64,000 bases of DNA from Kibdelosporangium philippinense (lineage in GTDB: Bacteria; Actinomycetota; Actinomycetes; Mycobacteriales; Pseudonocardiaceae): positions 1 through 64,000 of the forward strand of contig NZ_JAJVCN010000001.1 in NCBI RefSeq assembly GCF_021390435.2. The letters are read 5' to 3'. Position numbers and translations under genes: made by a program. Below, one piece after another: positions 53,543 through 62,434 of this stretch (within the stretch, counting starts at the first letter, position 1; every line of letters begins with the position of its first letter). The notes beneath the pieces are model-generated. The model ran no database searches, was not told the DNA's origin, and saw only the letters and a list, made by a program, of their open reading frames with translations.

Positions 53543-53917
53543 GTGCGCGGAGACCGGGTAGTGGTGCGCAGGCTGGCGATTGTGGCCGTCTGTGTGGTCA
53601 GTCTGGTCGGTGCGTGCCTGTTGGCGTGGTGGCAGTGGAACCGGTACGAGTCGGCGAGCGGTTCGTGGCAAAACCTTGGCTACGTTCTGCAATGGCCGCT
53701 GTTCGGGCTGTTCCCGGCGTTCATGGTGTGGCGGATCAAGCGGCTGAAGCAGCGGGAGGTCGAGGAGCGGGCCGGGGCGGGACCCGCCGAACCTCCAGTG
53801 CCTGCGCCTCGCCCAGCACGCCAAAACCCGGTCCAGGCTGAGCCGGATGACGAGCTCGCCGCGTACAACAGCTACCTGGCCGAGTTGAACGCGAAGGAAT
53901 CCCATGACCGCCCCTGA
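53543..53917 (+). CDS. Small membrane protein, DUF3817 neighbour
   Basis: A 124-residue protein with two N-terminal hydrophobic helices separated by WWQWNRYESASGSWQNLGY, and a charged, proline-rich tail (PAEPPVPAPRPARQ). Overlaps the DUF3817 gene by 14 bp; the pair is common in actinomycetes. The function is unknown. GTG at 53543 is used; GTG at 53561 is an alternative. Confidence 0.75.
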   Translation: MRGDRVVVRRLAIVAVCVVSLVGACLLAWWQWNRYESASGSWQNLGYVLQWPLFGLFPAFMVWRIKRLKQREVEERAGAGPAEPPVPAPRPARQNPVQAEPDDELAAYNSYLAELNAKESHDRP

Positions 53918-54263
53918 ACCCGCCGTCACCAACGAGGAGAGCCCGGCCCGTGACGCCGCCGCCCCTGGTCTGAAGGGTGCGCTGGCCCGGTACCGGGTAC
54001 TCGCCTACATCGTCGGTGTCGGCCTGCTCGCACTGGTCGGCGCGATGATCATGAACTACGGGTTCGACCAGCCGCAGTACAGCCGGATCGTCGGCCCGGT
54101 GCACGGCTTCCTGTACGTGATCTACCTGGTCTTGACGGTCGACCTCGGCCTCAAGGCCCGCTGGCCGATCGTCAAGACCGGGCTGATCCTGCTCGCCGGG
54201 ATGATCCCGTTCGTGTCCTTCGTCGCCGAGCGCCGCGTAACGAAAGAGCTCAGCGAAGGCTGA
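53904..54263 (+). CDS. DUF3817 membrane protein
   Basis: A 119-residue protein with three helices. Family landmarks are ALARYRVLAYIVGVGLL, IVGPVHGFLYVIYLV and LLAGMIPFVSFVAERRVTKEL. It overlaps the upstream membrane gene by 14 bp and the convergent speE gene by 14 bp. The function is unknown. Confidence 0.85.
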   Translation: MTAPEPAVTNEESPARDAAAPGLKGALARYRVLAYIVGVGLLALVGAMIMNYGFDQPQYSRIVGPVHGFLYVIYLVLTVDLGLKARWPIVKTGLILLAGMIPFVSFVAERRVTKELSEG

Positions 54264-55071
54264 TCGGCGGAACAGTCGAGCCTTGCAGCGTCAGCGCGTC
54301 GATGGTCTTCGGGCGGTACTTCGATGAAGGCAGCCTGGAGACCATCTCGTTCTCTTGCGAGGTCCCGAAGAAGAACGCCCACTCGTGCTCGTCGGAGCCG
54401 AAGTACACCGGTGCCGAGAAGACCTCCTCGAACCGGCGCCAGCACTTGATCAGCGTGCCGTTGCGCCAGAGCGTCGGGCAGCCGCCTTGGTACGCGACCA
54501 CGCCGCCGGGCGCGAGCAGCCGTTTGCACATCGACAGGAATTCGGCGCCGTAGAGCCGGTTCTGCTGCGCGTCGTGGTCGTCCTGCTCGTCAGGCAGGTC
54601 CACGACCACGATGTCGTACTTCTCCTCGGTGGTACGGATGAACTCGTACCCGTCGGCGTACAACACCCGGATGGGACCGTCGCCCTTCTCAGCGGCCTCA
54701 AGCTCATCGAGCGTGTAGCCGTACGGAAGGTGCTCAGCGCACAGCTTGACGGCCTGCGTGTCGATGTCGACGTGGTCAACCACCGTGGCGCCCGCCTCAA
54801 CGGCCATCTGGCTCGCGACGCCCTCACTGGAACCGACAATGAGCACACGGTCGACCTGCGCGGCAAGCAGGAACGCGGGCACCATCAGCGCCTCGTGGTA
54901 GACGAGCTGGCTGAAGTCCGTGCTCTGCCGTTCGTTGTCGCAGAACAACGAAACGCCCTGCGCGGTCTTGCCGATCACCAGGTGCTGAAACTCCGTCTTG
55001 GTGTCGACGAGCACCTCGTCGACCTGCCAGACACGGGTCAGCCCGGCACCGACCGGCTCCTCGATCCTCAC
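54250..55071 (-). CDS. speE: Spermidine synthase family protein
   Basis: An aminopropyltransferase of 273 residues transferring the aminopropyl group of decarboxylated AdoMet to a diamine. The AdoMet-binding motif is VLIVGSSEGVASQM (glycine-rich); DIVVVDLPDEQDDHD carries the substrate-binding Asp residues. GTG at 55071 overlaps the stop of the decarboxylase fusion by 4 bp, so the two enzymes are made together and supply both substrates. Whether the acceptor is putrescine or cadaverine is not clear. Confidence 0.92.
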   Translation of the reverse strand: MRIEEPVGAGLTRVWQVDEVLVDTKTEFQHLVIGKTAQGVSLFCDNERQSTDFSQLVYHEALMVPAFLLAAQVDRVLIVGSSEGVASQMAVEAGATVVDHVDIDTQAVKLCAEHLPYGYTLDELEAAEKGDGPIRVLYADGYEFIRTTEEKYDIVVVDLPDEQDDHDAQQNRLYGAEFLSMCKRLLAPGGVVAYQGGCPTLWRNGTLIKCWRRFEEVFSAPVYFGSDEHEWAFFFGTSQENEMVSRLPSSKYRPKTIDALTLQGSTVPPISLR

Positions 55072-56606
55072 CGGTACTCCTGTCCTCTGTGGACGACACT
55101 GATCCTTGACACGCCCGGGTCGAGCATGTCCCGCAACAAGTTCACCGCGAGCTCAGGGTCGGCGACCCGGCCGCAGGTGAAAACATCGATGAACACCGCA
55201 CCCCGTTCCGGGTACGAGTGGATGGACGCGTGCGACTCCGACAGCAGCGCGAGCACGGTCACACCCTGCGGCTCGAACTGCTTGAACGACATGTCGCAGA
55301 CGGTCGCTCCCGCCTTGTCCAGCGCGCGTTCCAGGCTCTCGCACAGGAACTGGGCGTCGTTGAGCAGTTCCCCTGAGACGCCCTCGAACTCCGCGAGCAC
55401 GTGCCGACCAGCGAACTCGCCAACCTCGTCCACAGCCGCGGCGGAAACTGGTGCGCCGCCGATGAAGTACGTCCGAAGCGGCGGGAACCCGTTGAAAGCC
55501 ACCGAAGAGTAACTCTGGGTGTACGCCCCAGTACTCATGATGTCGACGTAGTCACCGGCGCGAAGGGATAACGGCAGGTCGTACGGAGTCCGTTGGTAGA
55601 GCACGTCATCGCCGTCGCACGAAGGCCCAGCGATGACGACCGGCCCAGCGGGCTCGTGGTCCTGGGCGGTCTGCAGGCGGTACGCGATCGCCTCGTTCTC
55701 GGTCTCGGCCATCCCGCCGTAACGCCCGATGTCCAGGTACACCCAGCGCTTTTCGTCGGTGTCGGACTTGCGCGACACCAGCACGACCTCGCTGCGGATC
55801 ATCCCGGACTCGGCGACCAGCACCCGGCCCGGCTCGATGGCGAGCTCCACGGCGTGCTCGAAGTGCAGGGCGATCGCCGCACGGATCGTGTTGGCATAGT
55901 CCGACAGAGGCGGCGGGTCGACGAGGTAGCGGCCAGGGAAGCCGCCGCCGATGTTCAAGCCCCGCAGGGTGATTCCCTGCGCCGCGACGGTCCGCGTCAC
56001 GTGGCCAGCGGCGGCGATCCAGGGCTCCCACGCCCGCGGATCCAGGTGCTGCGAGCCGACGTGGAACGCCACGCCTTCCGGGTCAAGCCCGAGCGCGGCG
56101 GCCCGGACGAGCAGCCGTGCGGCCATGTCGGGCGCGCACCCGAACTTGTGGCCGAACGGCGTCTGGGAACCCGTGCTGTCCACGAGGATCCGGCACCACA
56201 CGGTCGCACCAGGCGCGAAGGTGGCGATGGTCTCAAGGTCGGCTTCGCTGTCGAAGGTGAACCGGCGAACGCCGACCCGGTGGGCGTACGCGATGTCGCG
56301 GGCTTTCTTGATGGGGTTGCCATAGGAGATCAGCTCCGGCAGCGCACCCTGGGCGAGGCACAGCTCGATCTCCTCGCGGCCGGCCACGTCGAACCCGCAG
56401 CCCTCGGCGGCGAGCAGCCGGATGATCTCGGGGGCCGGGTTCGCCTTGACGGCGTAGTACATCCTCGCTTCCGGGAGCGTTTCCCTCAGCCTGGTATGGC
56501 TTTCGGCCACCATGTCGAGGTCGATCACGAGACACGGGGTAGGTGGCCTGCGGTCGTCCAGGAACGCTCTGATGCGCTCCGGCGCCTGCGGGAGGGCGTC
56601 GATCAC
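55068..56606 (-). CDS. Ornithine decarboxylase-AdoMet decarboxylase fusion
   Basis: A 512-residue fusion. Residues 1 to about 400 are an alanine-racemase-fold ornithine/lysine decarboxylase: Lys54 in YYAVKANP binds PLP, HVGSQ carries His182, GGGFPG and EPGR bind phosphate, and CDGDDVL (Cys330, Asp331) is the active-site loop. Residues 400-512 are a class-1b AdoMet decarboxylase: LLSESHASIHSYPE gives Glu457/Ser458 as the pyruvoyl cleavage site, with His463 and Cys478 at the spacings known for SpeD. Self-cleavage at Ser458 would split the chain. GTG at 56606 is preferred; speE overlaps the 3' end by 4 bp. Confidence 0.9.
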   Translation of the reverse strand: MIDALPQAPERIRAFLDDRRPPTPCLVIDLDMVAESHTRLRETLPEARMYYAVKANPAPEIIRLLAAEGCGFDVAGREEIELCLAQGALPELISYGNPIKKARDIAYAHRVGVRRFTFDSEADLETIATFAPGATVWCRILVDSTGSQTPFGHKFGCAPDMAARLLVRAAALGLDPEGVAFHVGSQHLDPRAWEPWIAAAGHVTRTVAAQGITLRGLNIGGGFPGRYLVDPPPLSDYANTIRAAIALHFEHAVELAIEPGRVLVAESGMIRSEVVLVSRKSDTDEKRWVYLDIGRYGGMAETENEAIAYRLQTAQDHEPAGPVVIAGPSCDGDDVLYQRTPYDLPLSLRAGDYVDIMSTGAYTQSYSSVAFNGFPPLRTYFIGGAPVSAAAVDEVGEFAGRHVLAEFEGVSGELLNDAQFLCESLERALDKAGATVCDMSFKQFEPQGVTVLALLSESHASIHSYPERGAVFIDVFTCGRVADPELAVNLLRDMLDPGVSRISVVHRGQEYR

Positions 56607-56833
56607 AGCCGGGAAGCATAAGTCCAGCCGTGCCCCGCGACGAAATCCGCTTATGCGATCGAGACGGTGTGCCTGATCACTGTGCTTGATTGCCTCGCTC
56701 CGCTCGGCGGAGTTGATCGCCCGAGCCGGGCAGTCACATTCCGACCCCCTGCGGGGGCCGCCCACCCCCAAACCGCGGGTTCACCCCGCCCCACGCAACC
56801 GACATCTTCGTTGTGAGCTGGCCGAATGCCTGG

Positions 56834-58156
56834 TTAGGGCGATGTCGGGCGTGTTGCGAGGCGTAAATGACCGGCGCGACCAACTCGGCCTCTCAGCCCA
56901 TCCCGAGGCCTGATCGGGACGGCTTTGGTCGGCACGGCCGAACCGGGCTCAAGATCCAGCTCCACCCGGGCAAGCAGCCTCGTCAGCAGCACCGTGAGCT
57001 CGCTGATGGCCAGCGTCGAGCCGACGCATCGATGCGGTCCGCCGCCGAACGGCAGGAACTCGTGCGGCCCAGGTTTGCGATATGCGGGATGCGCCGGATC
57101 CCAGCGTTCCGGCATGAACCGCTCCGGCTCCGGCCAGATCTCGGCCAGCCGATGAGTCACGTACGGGCTGTAGAACACTTTCCGGCCCGCCCGGATCCGT
57201 TTGCCCGCGTAGGTGAAGTCCTCGACCGGGACACGGACGCTCACGGCTGTCGGCGGCCGTAGGCGCAGCGTCTCCTGTACGACGCCGTGCACGCGGACCA
57301 GTTTGTGCAGGTCCTCGCCTGTGGCAGGTCGGTCGCCGAGCACCCGCGTGACTTCCGCACGCGCCAGGTCCCATTCGCGCGCATTGTCCGTCAACAGGTG
57401 AACGATCCACGTCATCGCACTGCTGACGGCCGAGAAACCCGCCGCGATCAACCCGAGTGCCTGGTCGCGGATCTCGATATCGGACAGCACGGCGCCGTCG
57501 TCGTCACGTGCGGTCGTCATCTTCGCCAGCACGCCGCTGTCCGCCGAACCAGCGCGCACCCGGGCGATCTCGGCCATGATCTGCTCGTCGACAGCCTGCT
57601 TTCCGGCCTGCGCGCGCCGCCATGCCGGGGTCCGCAGGATCCGGTGCGCGCCGATGAACAGCGGCTGCTCCTCGACCAGGCTGATCGCCGCTTCGAGCTG
57701 GTCGCCGAAGTGGTCGGCCTGCTCGCCGATCCGGTCGCCGAACAGCGACCGAACGCTCATCCGGCGCAGCCCGCGCTGGAATTCCTGGTCGAAATCGATC
57801 CGTTGGCCGTCTTGCCAGCTGTCGATCAGCGCGTCCGCGTCCTTGGCCAGCGCGGCGAGGTAGCCGTTGACGTGACGATGGTGGAACGCGGGCTGCACGA
57901 GGCCGCGGCGGCGTTTGTGCTCGGCGCCGTCGCTGACGATCATGGACGTCTCGCCGACCGCGGGTTTGAGGAACGAGAAAGCCTTGCTCCAGCTGAACAG
58001 CTGCGGGTTGGCGAACACGAACTTGTTCGCGTCCGGTCCCATCAGGTAGGTGTACGGGCCGATCGAGAACACCGGTCCGTACTGCCGGTAGTTCGTGAGC
58101 ATGCCGTCGAACCCGTGGCGCAGGAACCGGGTCACGGCCGCCAGCTGATTCACCAT
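56834..58156 (-). CDS. Cytochrome P450 lacking I-helix acid/alcohol
   Basis: A 440-residue soluble P450. ETLRLRPP is the K-helix ExxR motif and FGGGPHRCVGSTLA holds the haem-ligand Cys. The I-helix, normally AGxET, reads AAGFSAVSS, so the conserved acid and threonine are Ser and Ala. Known P450s without the pair often use substrate hydroxyls or peroxide, or catalyse unusual reactions. ATG at 58156 is used; the family's Pro-rich N-terminus is partly present upstream (SPKGGPAPQPRHN) without a standard start. Two flavin reductases lie upstream. Confidence 0.88.
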   Translation of the reverse strand: MVNQLAAVTRFLRHGFDGMLTNYRQYGPVFSIGPYTYLMGPDANKFVFANPQLFSWSKAFSFLKPAVGETSMIVSDGAEHKRRRGLVQPAFHHRHVNGYLAALAKDADALIDSWQDGQRIDFDQEFQRGLRRMSVRSLFGDRIGEQADHFGDQLEAAISLVEEQPLFIGAHRILRTPAWRRAQAGKQAVDEQIMAEIARVRAGSADSGVLAKMTTARDDDGAVLSDIEIRDQALGLIAAGFSAVSSAMTWIVHLLTDNAREWDLARAEVTRVLGDRPATGEDLHKLVRVHGVVQETLRLRPPTAVSVRVPVEDFTYAGKRIRAGRKVFYSPYVTHRLAEIWPEPERFMPERWDPAHPAYRKPGPHEFLPFGGGPHRCVGSTLAISELTVLLTRLLARVELDLEPGSAVPTKAVPIRPRDGLRGRVGRAGHLRLATRPTSP

Positions 58157-58209
58157 GTGCCGAAGATTATGCCTCGGCTGCGGCGCTGGCCCGCCCTTTG
58201 GGGACGTCG

Positions 58210-58668
58210 TTAGGCCACGGACGTGTACCGGCCCTGAAACCGAAGCAGCGGTTGGGTTTCCGCGAGATGAGCGATATCCAACGGCTCGCCGATCACCCCG
58301 ACGTGATCGCCGACCGAAAGTCGTTGCACGGTCCGGCACCGCAACCGAACCGGAGCGTCCAGCAGATGCGGCACACCGTCCACATCGGACTCCCAGTGTG
58401 TGCTCGCGGCGAACCGGTCGGCGTTGGTCCGCGCGAACAGGTCCGCGAGGTCCGTGTGATCGGCGTGCAACAGGTGCACGGCGAAACTGTCCGCGTTCGT
58501 CAAGCCTTCGAAGGCTGAAGCGCTTGTCCCGACCCAGAATCCGACCAGCGGCGGATGCATCGACACCGAGCCGAACGAGCTGACCGTCAACCCGACCGGG
58601 CCTGGCGCGGTGACGATCGTGACCGCCGCCGGATGGTGCCGCAGGGCGTGCCGGAGCTCCTCACTCAT
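58210..58668 (-). CDS. Flavin reductase (HpaC-like)
   Basis: A 152-residue split-barrel flavin reductase giving reduced FMN or FAD to monooxygenases. Landmarks are the AVTIVTAPGPVGLTVSSFGSV strand pair and HPPLVGFWVG. It overlaps the upstream NADPH-FMN reductase gene by 4 bp (ATGA). It is not an obvious redox partner for a P450, which usually uses ferredoxin; flavin monooxygenases elsewhere may be its clients. Confidence 0.85.
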   Translation of the reverse strand: MSEELRHALRHHPAAVTIVTAPGPVGLTVSSFGSVSMHPPLVGFWVGTSASAFEGLTNADSFAVHLLHADHTDLADLFARTNADRFAASTHWESDVDGVPHLLDAPVRLRCRTVQRLSVGDHVGVIGEPLDIAHLAETQPLLRFQGRYTSVA

Positions 58669-59135
58669 TGGGTGCCCTTCAGCAGCGCGGCAACGGCTTC
58701 CTCAAGACCGGTCGCGAACACCGACTCATTGAGGAACAAACCCGGTCCAGGAACGCTCAAACCGATCTCGACGAGGACCGGTTTGAGGTGCACTTCGACG
58801 GCCAGCGCGTGCCGGTCGCTGGCGGCCACCAGCAACGGAACCGCCGTTTTCCCGCGCAGCGATCCGGCGCCGAACCGGTCGAGGAAGGCCTTCAACAGAC
58901 CCGTGTACGTGGCCTTGTACGTCGGCGACGCCACGACCAGCACGTCGACGTTGCGCACGTCCTCGATCGCCCGTTCCACCCGGACACTGGTGTAGTCGAA
59001 CAGCTCGTTGGCGAACTCGCCGAGGTCGATCACCGGGCCTTGCGTGCCGCCCAGCGCGTCCCGGATCGCCAACGCCGCCTGCAGCGTGCGCGAGCCTGGC
59101 TTCGGGTTGCCGACCAATACACCTACGACCGTCAT
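58665..59135 (-). CDS. NADPH-dependent FMN reductase
   Basis: A 156-residue flavodoxin-fold reductase. VVGVLVGNPKPGSRTLQAAL is the FMN-phosphate loop region, VVASPTYKATYTGLLKAFLDR the typical family motif. ATG at 59135 is chosen since homology begins at once. It is coupled to the split-barrel flavin reductase by an ATGA overlap, so both act together. Confidence 0.87.
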   Translation of the reverse strand: MTVVGVLVGNPKPGSRTLQAALAIRDALGGTQGPVIDLGEFANELFDYTSVRVERAIEDVRNVDVLVVASPTYKATYTGLLKAFLDRFGAGSLRGKTAVPLLVAASDRHALAVEVHLKPVLVEIGLSVPGPGLFLNESVFATGLEEAVAALLKGTQ

Positions 59136-59212
59136 GCTATGAGCATGTGAATCGGGAACGGCAAGGTCAACGGTGTCCAACGACTGGGACCACGGGATAA
59201 CATCCCGCGACC

Positions 59213-60010
59213 ATGACCGTGAGCCGCCGGATCTGTGCCGGATACAGCCTTGGGTCGCTGGTCACCGGCTCGTTCGCGGCGGTGCCCGGCCTGTTGCTGC
59301 TGCCCTATCTCACCGACTCGCTCGCCGTGCCCGCCGCCGCGGCCGGGCTGATCGTCCTGCTGCCCAAGGCGTGGGACATGATCTTCAACCCGATTGCCGG
59401 GCGGATCAGCGACCGCCGTGGTCCGCGGCGGCCGTTGCTGCTGCAAGGCGGCCTCGTGTTCGGTGTCCTTTTCGCCGCGTTGTTCGCGTTGCCCGCCGGT
59501 GGCGGCGCGTACGTCGGTGTCGTGTTCCTGTTGTGTGCCACGGCGTACGCGTTCTTCCAGGTGCCGTACGTGGCCATGCTCGCCGAGATCACGACCGACT
59601 ACGACCAGCGAACCAGGCTGATGACCTGGCGAATGGCCGTACTGGCTTTGGCGATCCTGCTGTCCGGTGCTGGCGCTCCGGCGATCAGGGACGCGACCGG
59701 CGGATATCAGACGATGGGTATCGCCGTCGGCGCGATGATCCTGTTCGGCGCGATCACGGTTTACCTGGGAACTCGTGGCGTGTCCGAGCAAACCCAGGTG
59801 GACACCGGGGCCGGTTTCAAGGCTCTGGTCGAGGCGGTTCGTGGGTCGCGGGAGTTCCGGCGACTTCTCGCCGCGTTCGTCATCCAGGCGACCGGCGTCA
59901 GCACGTTGCTGGCTGGCGTGGACTACATGTCCCGGGTCGTGTTGCGAGAGCGGCTGCTGACCGAGTTCCTTGGACGCCTTTACACGTCAGGGGTTGATGC
60001 CGGTCAGTGA
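59213..60010 (+). pseudogene. GPH/MFS transporter, 3'-truncated
   Basis: The first 250 or so residues are the N-terminal half of a glycoside-pentoside-hexuronide (MelB-like) or related MFS symporter: CAGYSLGSLVTGSF, PYLTDSL, WDMIFNPIAGRISDRRGPRRP and about seven helices. Normal members have about 440 residues and twelve helices. Homology ends near DYMSRVVLRERL; the last 15 codons run into the 3' end of actP on the other strand. The gene has lost its C-terminal half and should not transport. Confidence 0.82.
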
Positions 60011-61561
60011 CCGGACTTCCATTTCCGCGTGCTTGCGCTCGTCACCCTTGTCACGGCTGATGATCGTGCCGATGAAGCCGAGGATGAACGAGACCGGGAT
60101 GGACACGATCCCCGGGTTCTGCAAGGGGAAGAACGCGAAGTCCACCATCGGGAAGATGGACGTCGGACTGCCCGAGACGACCGGTGAGATCGCGACAAGC
60201 GCGAGACACGACACCAGCCCGCCGTACATGCCCCACAGGGTTCCGCTCGTGTTGAACCGTTTCCAGAACAGCGAGTAGAGCAAAGTGGACAGGTTGGCGG
60301 ACGCGGCGAACGCGAAGGCCAAGCCCACGAGGAACGCCACATTCTGGCCGTTGGCAAGGATTCCGCCGATAATCGCCATCCCACCGACCACGACGGCGGT
60401 CAGCCGTGCGACGCGTACCTCTGTCCCTGGCTTGGCCCGGCCGCGCTTGAATATGTTGGAGTAAACGTCATGCGCGAACGAAGCCGACGCGGTCAACGTC
60501 AAACCCGCTACCACGGCAAGGATCGTGGCGAACGCGACCGCGGCAACGATGCCGAGCAGCAGCGTGCCACCGATCTCGTACGCCAGCAGCGGCGCCGCCG
60601 AGTTCTCCCCGCCTGTCGCGGCGAGAATCCGGTTTGACCCAACCAACGCGGACGCGCCGTATCCGACGATCAAAGTCGCCAGGTAGAACACGGTCATCGT
60701 GCCGATCGCCCAGATCACCGACCGGCGCGCCTGAACGGCGTTCGGCACGGTGTAGAAGCGCATCAGCACGTGCGGGAGGCCCGCCGCGCCGAGGACCAGG
60801 GCCAGCGCCAGCGAGATGAAGTTGAGCTTGCTGATGTTGTTCTGGCCGAACATCCCGCCGGGGTCGAGAATCCGCTCGCCCTTGGCGTTGTTGGCCGCGG
60901 CCGCTTCAAGCAGCGCGGAGATGTTGAAGCCGAACTTGCCCAGGATGAACACGGTCATCAGCGCGACACACAGCACCAGGATCGCGGCCTTGATGATCTG
61001 TACCCACGTTGTCCCGCGCATGCCGCCGACCAGCACGTACAGCATCATGACGACGCCGACGACGGTGATCACGATCGCCTGGCCCCTGCCGTCGTGCACG
61101 CCGAGCAGCAACGCCACGACGGTGCCCGCACCGGCCATCTGGGCGAGCATGTAGAAGAACGAGATCACGAGCGTGGACGTGGCCGCCGCGGCGCGGACCG
61201 GGCGAGCCCGCATCCGGTAGGAAAGCACGTCACCCATGGTGAACCGGCCGGTGTTGCGGACCAGCTCGGCGATCAGCAGCAGGTTGACCAGCCACGCCAC
61301 CAGGAATCCGATGGAGTACAGGAATCCGTCGTAGCCGTGGATCGCGATCGCGCCCGCGATGCCGAGGAACGACGCGGCTGACAAGAAGTCGCCAGAAAGG
61401 GCGAGGCCGTTCTTGCCGCCGCCGAACGCTCCGCCAGCGGTGAAGTAGTCGTTCGCGGTCGCGTGCCTGCGGTTCACGTTCGCCACGATGACCAGCGTCA
61501 CGAGGACGAACAAGGCGAACACGGTGATGTTGAGTACCGGGCTGCCAACGTCCGTACTCAT
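59987..61561 (-). CDS. actP: Cation/acetate symporter
   Basis: A 524-residue solute:sodium symporter with about thirteen helices, likely taking up acetate or other short monocarboxylates. Landmarks are YFTAGGAFGGGKNGLALSGDFLSAASFLG (cut here), AQMAGAGTVVALLLGV and GLPHVLMRFYTVPNAVQARRS (part). ATG at 61561 overlaps the upstream DUF485 gene by 4 bp, the standard YjcH-ActP arrangement. Its 3' end overlaps the truncated MFS gene. Confidence 0.93.
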   Translation of the reverse strand: MSTDVGSPVLNITVFALFVLVTLVIVANVNRRHATANDYFTAGGAFGGGKNGLALSGDFLSAASFLGIAGAIAIHGYDGFLYSIGFLVAWLVNLLLIAELVRNTGRFTMGDVLSYRMRARPVRAAAATSTLVISFFYMLAQMAGAGTVVALLLGVHDGRGQAIVITVVGVVMMLYVLVGGMRGTTWVQIIKAAILVLCVALMTVFILGKFGFNISALLEAAAANNAKGERILDPGGMFGQNNISKLNFISLALALVLGAAGLPHVLMRFYTVPNAVQARRSVIWAIGTMTVFYLATLIVGYGASALVGSNRILAATGGENSAAPLLAYEIGGTLLLGIVAAVAFATILAVVAGLTLTASASFAHDVYSNIFKRGRAKPGTEVRVARLTAVVVGGMAIIGGILANGQNVAFLVGLAFAFAASANLSTLLYSLFWKRFNTSGTLWGMYGGLVSCLALVAISPVVSGSPTSIFPMVDFAFFPLQNPGIVSIPVSFILGFIGTIISRDKGDERKHAEMEVRSLTGINP

Positions 61562-61932
61562 GAATGTGCCTCCCGTAGAGCCGCGACCTTCGGATCGATG
61601 CGGCGCTTGGCGAAGCGCCGGTACCACAGGGTGATCAGCAGCGTGCTGACGAACTGCAGCACGCCGAGCACCAGGCCGACGTTGATGAAGCCGACCAGCC
61701 GGTGCGACATGAACTCGCCGAAGTACGCGGCGAGCACCACGAATCCGAGGTACCACCCGAAGAACAGCAGGGTCACCGGGAACACGAACCGGCGGACTCC
61801 GGATCGCAGTTCAGTGAATTCCTTACTGCGTTGAATGGCGACGAAGTCGGGCCCTTCCGGTACTTCTTTTTCTATCGAAGATGTGATTCTGCCAAAGCTG
61901 GCCGAAGCGGTTCGGCCGGACCAGTGCGTCAT
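61558..61932 (-). CDS. DUF485 membrane protein (YjcH-like)
   Basis: A 124-residue two-helix protein of the DUF485 family, the usual companion of ActP. The core is FVFPVTLLFFGWYLGFVVLA and FINVGLVLGVLQFVSTLL, shown in part. ATG at 61932 has GGGAAGG 5 bp upstream; two earlier ATGs lack this. Its stop overlaps the actP start. Probably needed for acetate symporter assembly or activity. Confidence 0.9.
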   Translation of the reverse strand: MTHWSGRTASASFGRITSSIEKEVPEGPDFVAIQRSKEFTELRSGVRRFVFPVTLLFFGWYLGFVVLAAYFGEFMSHRLVGFINVGLVLGVLQFVSTLLITLWYRRFAKRRIDPKVAALREAHS

Positions 61933-62434
61933 ATGTACCTTCCCGGTACGCCAATCGGCGCGCGCCATACTAGCGACGCGATTCAGCTTGTCCAACGGGT
62001 AACCGGGCGGTCCGATCACTACATCGGCCGGGTGCGGGCGGTACCTGAGGGGCGACGCTCACACTTCCGGGTGAATCTTACGGTTCCGTAGCGTGTTCAT
62101 GCCCTGAACAGGCCCGATGTCCCTCACAGGGGTGCGATTCGAGCGCTGTCGGTGGTCTTCGGCGGGCTTGAGCGTCCATCCAGGACCTTTGCCCTACGCG
62201 AAACTTCCCCCGATCGGGGCATAAAGCCGCTATTCACACATGCACGCTGTAGCGAATTGTCCACCCACCCCGATTGGACCATTGAATGATCATTCTCCTC
62301 ATGTAGCATCTTGGCTCCGGCACTTCCTCATCGGGGTGCCGACACCCTGCGAAACCGTACGGTGCGAGTAATTGATCCCCGTCTTTGATGAGGCAATGCA
62401 GTAAGCGACTGCGCGCATTGGGAGTGTTTTGACA
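61933..62434. other. Divergent promoter region actP/NIT kinase
   Basis: 502 bp without a supported gene. It contains a perfect 12-bp palindrome CCCCGATCGGGG at 62208-62219, about 216 bp before the kinase start, and a less GC-rich stretch near 62270-62400 that probably holds the kinase promoter. Nothing else was recognised. Confidence 0.5.
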
